Positions 59,956-64,000 of a DNA stretch of 64,000 nt are shown in pieces. The notes below the pieces were generated by a model. That model was not told the DNA's origin. It saw only the letters and a list, made by a program, of their open reading frames with translations, and searched no databases. Positions within the stretch are counted from its first letter, which is position 1. Each line of letters opens with the position of its first letter. The position numbers and the translations under genes were made by a program. Source of the stretch: Ottelia alismoides (taxonomy: Eukaryota; Streptophyta; Magnoliopsida; Alismatales; Hydrocharitaceae); the NCBI GenBank assembly GCA_037367405.1, contig JAZKJV010008264.1, positions 1,178,001-1,242,000 on the forward strand, in the 5' to 3' direction.

Positions 59956-62692
59956 TTACATGGCAGATTTAAATTTCTTCGGCTGAATATCCGAAATATC
60001 ATGCGAACTCCTTTCCTCCAACTCTCGTTTCAATGAGACATTGCTATCGGTTAGCACACTGCATAATATTGGCATATATGTAGGTATAATACATGTAATC
60101 TATAGATAAAAGATCTAATGCTGTGATGAGAGATAAAATAACAAACTGCCAATATAAATGTATAGGCTATTCCGACCATACCCTGTTTCTTCTTTTTCCT
60201 TTGATGTTGCAACTGAAGATGATGCGTCACGTTGAGTGTTCCCTATTTTTTTAATAATTATATGGAAGTTAACAGAAAATATATCTTAGAATCATGATAT
60301 CAGACATGAACCTATCCCTATTCTAGAAAAAAATTTTATACAATAACCTTTAATATCTGATTCTCGAAAAACTTTGACAACTTTGAGCTGGACTTTCTTC
60401 TTGAAATCTCGGAAACCAAGTAATATTATAAAAACAAATTTCTGTCCTACCAGTTTATATAAAATTGGAGGCAACGAAAATCTATCATGAACAGGATTTG
60501 AAGCAAGAACTGAACATGCAATTCCCACAAGATCAGCTGCAACTTTTCCGAAAACCATAAAAGACGCCTGCGACCCTTCGTCAATAACTGTGAGATTGAG
60601 CTTGTACCTAAAAAAGTAACAATGTGTGTAATACTGGAACATCCAAAGGAAAAAGTGTAATATAAATTACCACGATAATGGGTTATATTCGTATGAACTG
60701 CATCTATCACACCAAAACTTATCTTCAAAGGCTTTGACGCCAGCCTTGCAGTGATTGCAAGCACGATACCACCATCCATCTGAAACATCTATACCAATGA
60801 TTGTTGCCGCGCAACTGAATCTTACATTCTGCAAAAAAATATGAAGAAAAGATAGAGCCCCTGATGCCTTTTTTAACAAATTTGCGTTCCTTACCTGATT
60901 AATCATCGGATCCAAAGACTCAATCTCCAACAATGTTTTTATATTATCTGCAGCTTCCTCCCTTGGGCTGGACAAAGAGAATTCTTCCTTCGGTATTAAC
61001 GTAGTTGTTGGTAATGAGGTACACCTACATATCAAATACACAAATGTACCACATATGACATTCAATAACAAATGGTAGGAGAGAAAATAACATAACTACT
61101 GCTACAGTAACCTAACTAATGAAACATGAATGGGAAGAGGTGCCACCTTTGACGGAAAGCTAAAGTTTCAGGTATGTCCAAGTCGAAGAAGAACTTGGTT
61201 GCCGAAGAGGAACAGAGACATGTTCTTCCTAAATAATACAGAAGACATTTTTCACCCAGATGTTTACTTACAATGTAATAAATGCATAAATGTAATAACA
61301 TCTAACTTATACAGTACCCATAAAAGTTCGCACAGTCATCCCAGCTAAAATAACAACCACATTATGTGCCTTGTCCAGAACAAAGTCTTCAGGAAAGGTT
61401 TCAGCAATTTTTCCCCATAATGTCACCATCAGTTTATTCTCACTTGGTATAAAGAGGAGAAAAGTTAAATAGTATCGAAATAAATTAGCATGGAAATTTA
61501 AAAAATAAATTCTAACCTTATATCTTGTATTTCCAAGTTCTTCTTCACAACAGAATTACTTTTTATGTATGTCTCCCCAAGATGACTCACAGAGAGAACA
61601 TATCCTACCACATCTTGGTAAAAAGTAATATGAGTGTAAGTATAAGTAGTTATATATGTATGTCTTTATATTTGAATAAATTTATACCAGTCAAAGAAGT
61701 GTCCTTGTAAATTCTTTTGTTGACTTCGTCAAAATCAATAAAAAAAATTTGTAGGTCGGAATAGCAGGTAACTTTTCTCCTTGTGGTTCCAGAATCGTTG
61801 ACCTTGTGAATCTTATTAGCAGTTCATGTGGGACAACTCTAAAATTCTGACGATTAGGAGTGATAATAAAGTTAGAAGCAAGAACTATACTGCCTTCTTT
61901 AACAGTTTTCCTGAATTGTGACACATCTTGTGATCTAATTGTTCCTTGCATAGAATTACCCTAAAATAAATGGAAAAAATGTTATGACACATATAGAATG
62001 AAAAAGATATGAAGCAGGAAAATTGATTGAATTAGGCAACTACTTTTTTTTCCTAACAGTAGACAGTAATATTGGGAGGTTATTTTCCGACAATGTACAC
62101 CATAAATATCACAAGAATATTATATAATGTTTTTTGCAACAACATGGAATTCGCCTCATATCACAAGACAGCAAACTATTTAAGAACTATCGTGACCTGT
62201 AGGAGACTCTCACATATAACCATTCCTTGAATTGAATTACTCTAAAACAGATGAAAACAGAGACCCCAGGGAAACAATTAGAGAAATAAAATATCTAAAT
62301 CAACAGTAATTGTTGGGCTCAATATTTTGTTATTTGATATTAATGGCTAATAATAGCCGAGGAACATCTTTTGCACTACAGTGAACCAAAGTCATGAAGG
62401 TATTTTTTTTCTAGCAAAATTCAGGAAGCGGTCTTATATTGCAATACAATAAACATGAAATTCGGAACAGTAGCTGTAAATTAATATGTATCGATGAATC
62501 GAGAAAGAAGAAACATACCAATTCATCAACCATTATAAAATCAACACTTATCAATGCATCGCCAGTATATGGATTAAGCGAATCCCAAACACGAACAATC
62601 CGTACCCGAATCTTGAAATTTCCTTTTGCCAAAGTTACCTCTGAAAGATATCGGTAATCCAATCCATGGCATACCTGCGTATTGGTAGACAT
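59956..62692 (-). pseudogene. Long RPA70-like protein gene, ten exons, one-base frameshift in exon 2
   Basis: Exons with GT-AG borders: 62692-62519, 61960-61688, 61613-61517, 61442-61318, 61228-61147, 61024-60895, 60828-60671, 60607-60348, 60242-60182, 60058-59956. Phases agree throughout except in exon 2, where a run of eight T (nine expected) shifts the frame after PTYKFF. With that one base it would be about 487 residues, near the size of Helitron RPA proteins. Domains: DBD-A (FKIRVRIVRVWDS), DBD-B (ENKLMVTLWGKIAETF, VVVILAGMTVRTFMG, FFFDLDIPETLAF), DBD-C with a zinc site C-x2-C-x12-C-x2-C (ACNHCK to WCDRC) and LNLTVIDEGSQASFMVFGK. The tail is PKKFKSAM. It lies 88 bp downstream of the helicase. 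The shift could be real decay or an assembly error in a homopolymer. Confidence 0.8.
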
Positions 62693-62780
62693 TGGTTAGA
62701 TCGTGAAGTGAAAGTGAGACAAATAAGTTGAAAATTCAACCAATGAAACAGAAATCAAATGAATTTCAGGAATAATACGT

Positions 62781-64000
62781 TTAAGCTAGATTATCAAAAA
62801 CTTCTCTGTAAACAATATTGTGCGTACACCCCTCAAAGTTCTCTTCATGATTGTGGGAGATATATATCCTCAGCCCTTTACGTGACGTAACCTGCGATAA
62901 AGCTACATACAATTGTCCATGACAGAATACAGGAACTGGAAGATACAGTCCTATTTTCTCAAGAGTTTGCCCTTGACTTTTATTTATGGTCATTGCATAG
63001 CATACTCTAACAGGAAATTGTTTTCTTTGTAAAATAAAAGGCCATCTTGTTTCTTTAACCTCTAAAGTAATGCGTGGTATGTACACTCTTGCACCTCCAT
63101 GATTTCCTGTAATAATTATTGCTTCAATCACCTTAGATGTTAATTGCGTTACCAACAATCTAGTACCATTGCAAAGTCCATTACTCTGATCAATATTTCG
63201 TAATAACATAATTGGTGTACCAACCTTTAATTTGATAAGGTGATTTGGAACTCCATTAAATTTTAGAGTATTCAGAAATTCTACAGGATATAACAGCTCT
63301 TCTTCATCCCTATATTTAGGCGACTTACCTAATGAATCACAACTTAAATACACTTTTTCATCAGTTGGTATCAAGGACAACATGTACTCATTAATTTCAT
63401 CTACAGCATTGTTTGTAGGTGTTATAATGGACCTTTCTTTCAAATATTGGAGATCATCATATCTCTTTGAGAATTCATCGTATATCTCAACTGAAAAATC
63501 CTCAATACTTTTTTCTTTTGAATTAACCAGTAAATCTCTTGGTATTCTTATCCATGTTGCCTCTTCCTCGTCCTCATGCTGCTTGAACATTGGTACATCT
63601 CCACTGCCTATATCTAAGATCCACTTCTCAAAATTCATAGACTCTACTAAATTATGCTCATCCATAAATGTATGAGATAACCTCATATTTTTTGTTAGCC
63701 TAAAAATCTTGCAATATTTCCACAGTGTTGACTTATTCACCGCAGCAGCCACTATATCTTCTCTTTTTCCATTATTAATAACGGGCAATATTTGCTTAAA
63801 ATCGCCGCCTAAAACAACAGTTATACCCCCGAAAGGCTTGTCTGCCGCTCCAGAATCACACGATATCATGATATCCTTCAAACTTTTATCCAAAGCCTCA
63901 AAACAATTTCTATGATTCATAGGAGCTTCATCCCAAATAATAAGCCGAGTTTTCTCTATTAGCCGCGCAAGGTTAGTACCCTTTTTAATCTCACACGTGG
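62781..64000 (-). CDS. Helitron PIF1-type helicase, C-terminal part (5' end outside window)
   Basis: The open frame runs from the window edge to TAA at 62783-62781 with no break, about 406 residues. It contains the Walker B segment [14 protein letters not shown] (about 63945-63905), [86 protein letters not shown] and [20 protein letters not shown]. These are the ordered superfamily 1B motifs of PIF1 helicases as found at the C-terminus of plant Helitron RepHel proteins. The Walker A and the Rep domain would lie right of 64000. The intact state suggests relatively young activity. A host PIF1 gene is less likely given the RPA neighbours and Helitron end. Confidence 0.9.
   Translation of the reverse strand, partial: TCEIKKGTNLARLIEKTRLIIWDEAPMNHRNCFEALDKSLKDIMISCDSGAADKPFGGITVVLGGDFKQILPVINNGKREDIVAAAVNKSTLWKYCKIFRLTKNMRLSHTFMDEHNLVESMNFEKWILDIGSGDVPMFKQHEDEEEATWIRIPRDLLVNSKEKSIEDFSVEIYDEFSKRYDDLQYLKERSIITPTNNAVDEINEYMLSLIPTDEKVYLSCDSLGKSPKYRDEEELLYPVEFLNTLKFNGVPNHLIKLKVGTPIMLLRNIDQSNGLCNGTRLLVTQLTSKVIEAIIITGNHGGARVYIPRITLEVKETRWPFILQRKQFPVRVCYAMTINKSQGQTLEKIGLYLPVPVFCHGQLYVALSQVTSRKGLRIYISHNHEENFEGCTHNIVYREVFDNLA

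Larger units (their letters stand above)
50628..64000 (-). mobile_element. Helitron with helicase and two RPA70-like genes, minus strand, 5' end outside window
   Basis: The 3' terminus (hairpin, 8-nt spacer, CTAG, then host T) is at 50628-50655. All Helitron-type genes to its right are on the minus strand, as expected if the 5' end (TC) lies beyond 64000. Gene order 5' to 3' is helicase, long RPA-like gene, repeat region, short RPA-like gene, then 3 kb of unassigned sequence. At least 13.4 kb is present. The Rep (HUH) domain would lie outside the window. Linking the terminus to these genes is an inference from orientation; a second Helitron end inside the span was not seen. Confidence 0.7.

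Noticed and set aside
1..64000. tRNA or rRNA genes
   Set aside because: No cloverleaf box A/B pair or rRNA sequence was noticed; the tRNA-like words are primer binding sites.

Overview
This window looks like gene-poor nuclear DNA of a flowering plant, built almost entirely of nested and decayed transposable elements. The grounds are Athila/Tat-like Ty3/gypsy retrotransposons with 3.1-3.4 kb LTRs and tRNA-Asp-type primer binding sites, a CACTA (En/Spm) transposase relic, a Tourist-like MITE with a TTA target duplication, a Ty1/copia relic, and a large Helitron carrying PIF1-type helicase and RPA70-like genes. I see no rRNA, no tRNA gene and no convincing single-copy host gene. The species cannot be told from the sequence.\n\nLayout. 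Element A (1-7127, minus) is the 5' half of a Ty3/gypsy element: gag, leader, PBS and a complete 5' LTR. Element B (7128 to about 10375, plus) is a decayed gag-protease piece of another gypsy copy. Element C (about 10.7-39.96 kb, minus) is a gypsy element with 3' LTR, long 3' non-coding region, integrase, RNase H, RT, protease, gag, leader, PBS and 5' LTR. Its protease is split by Element D (19398-31790, plus), a full-length 12.4 kb LTR retrotransposon with an exact 5-bp target duplication (ATGGC) and no RT or integrase. From 39.96 to 50.63 kb lie unassigned AT-rich DNA, a fourth PBS/LTR fragment, the CACTA relic, the MITE and the copia relic.\n\nFrom 50628 to beyond the window end runs a Helitron in minus orientation. 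Its 3' terminus (hairpin plus CTAG) is at 50628-50655. Reading 5' to 3' on the minus strand it carries the helicase C-terminal half (64000-62781), a ten-exon RPA70-like gene (62692-59956), a tandemly duplicated promoter-like block, an array of eight exon-like repeats interleaved with (TA)n tracts, and a second, shorter RPA-like gene (54979-53680). The two RPA genes are tandem paralogues with matching exon lengths. The short one has an intact spliced frame for two OB folds; the long one has a one-base frameshift in a T run.\n\nThe most unusual signals are three. First, repeated hairpins shaped like the polypurine tract occur upstream of the 3' LTR in both Elements C and D. Second, the Helitron holds the duplicated RPA genes and the exon-repeat array. 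Third, CACGTG (G-box) cores are clustered in the LTRs of Elements A, C and D.
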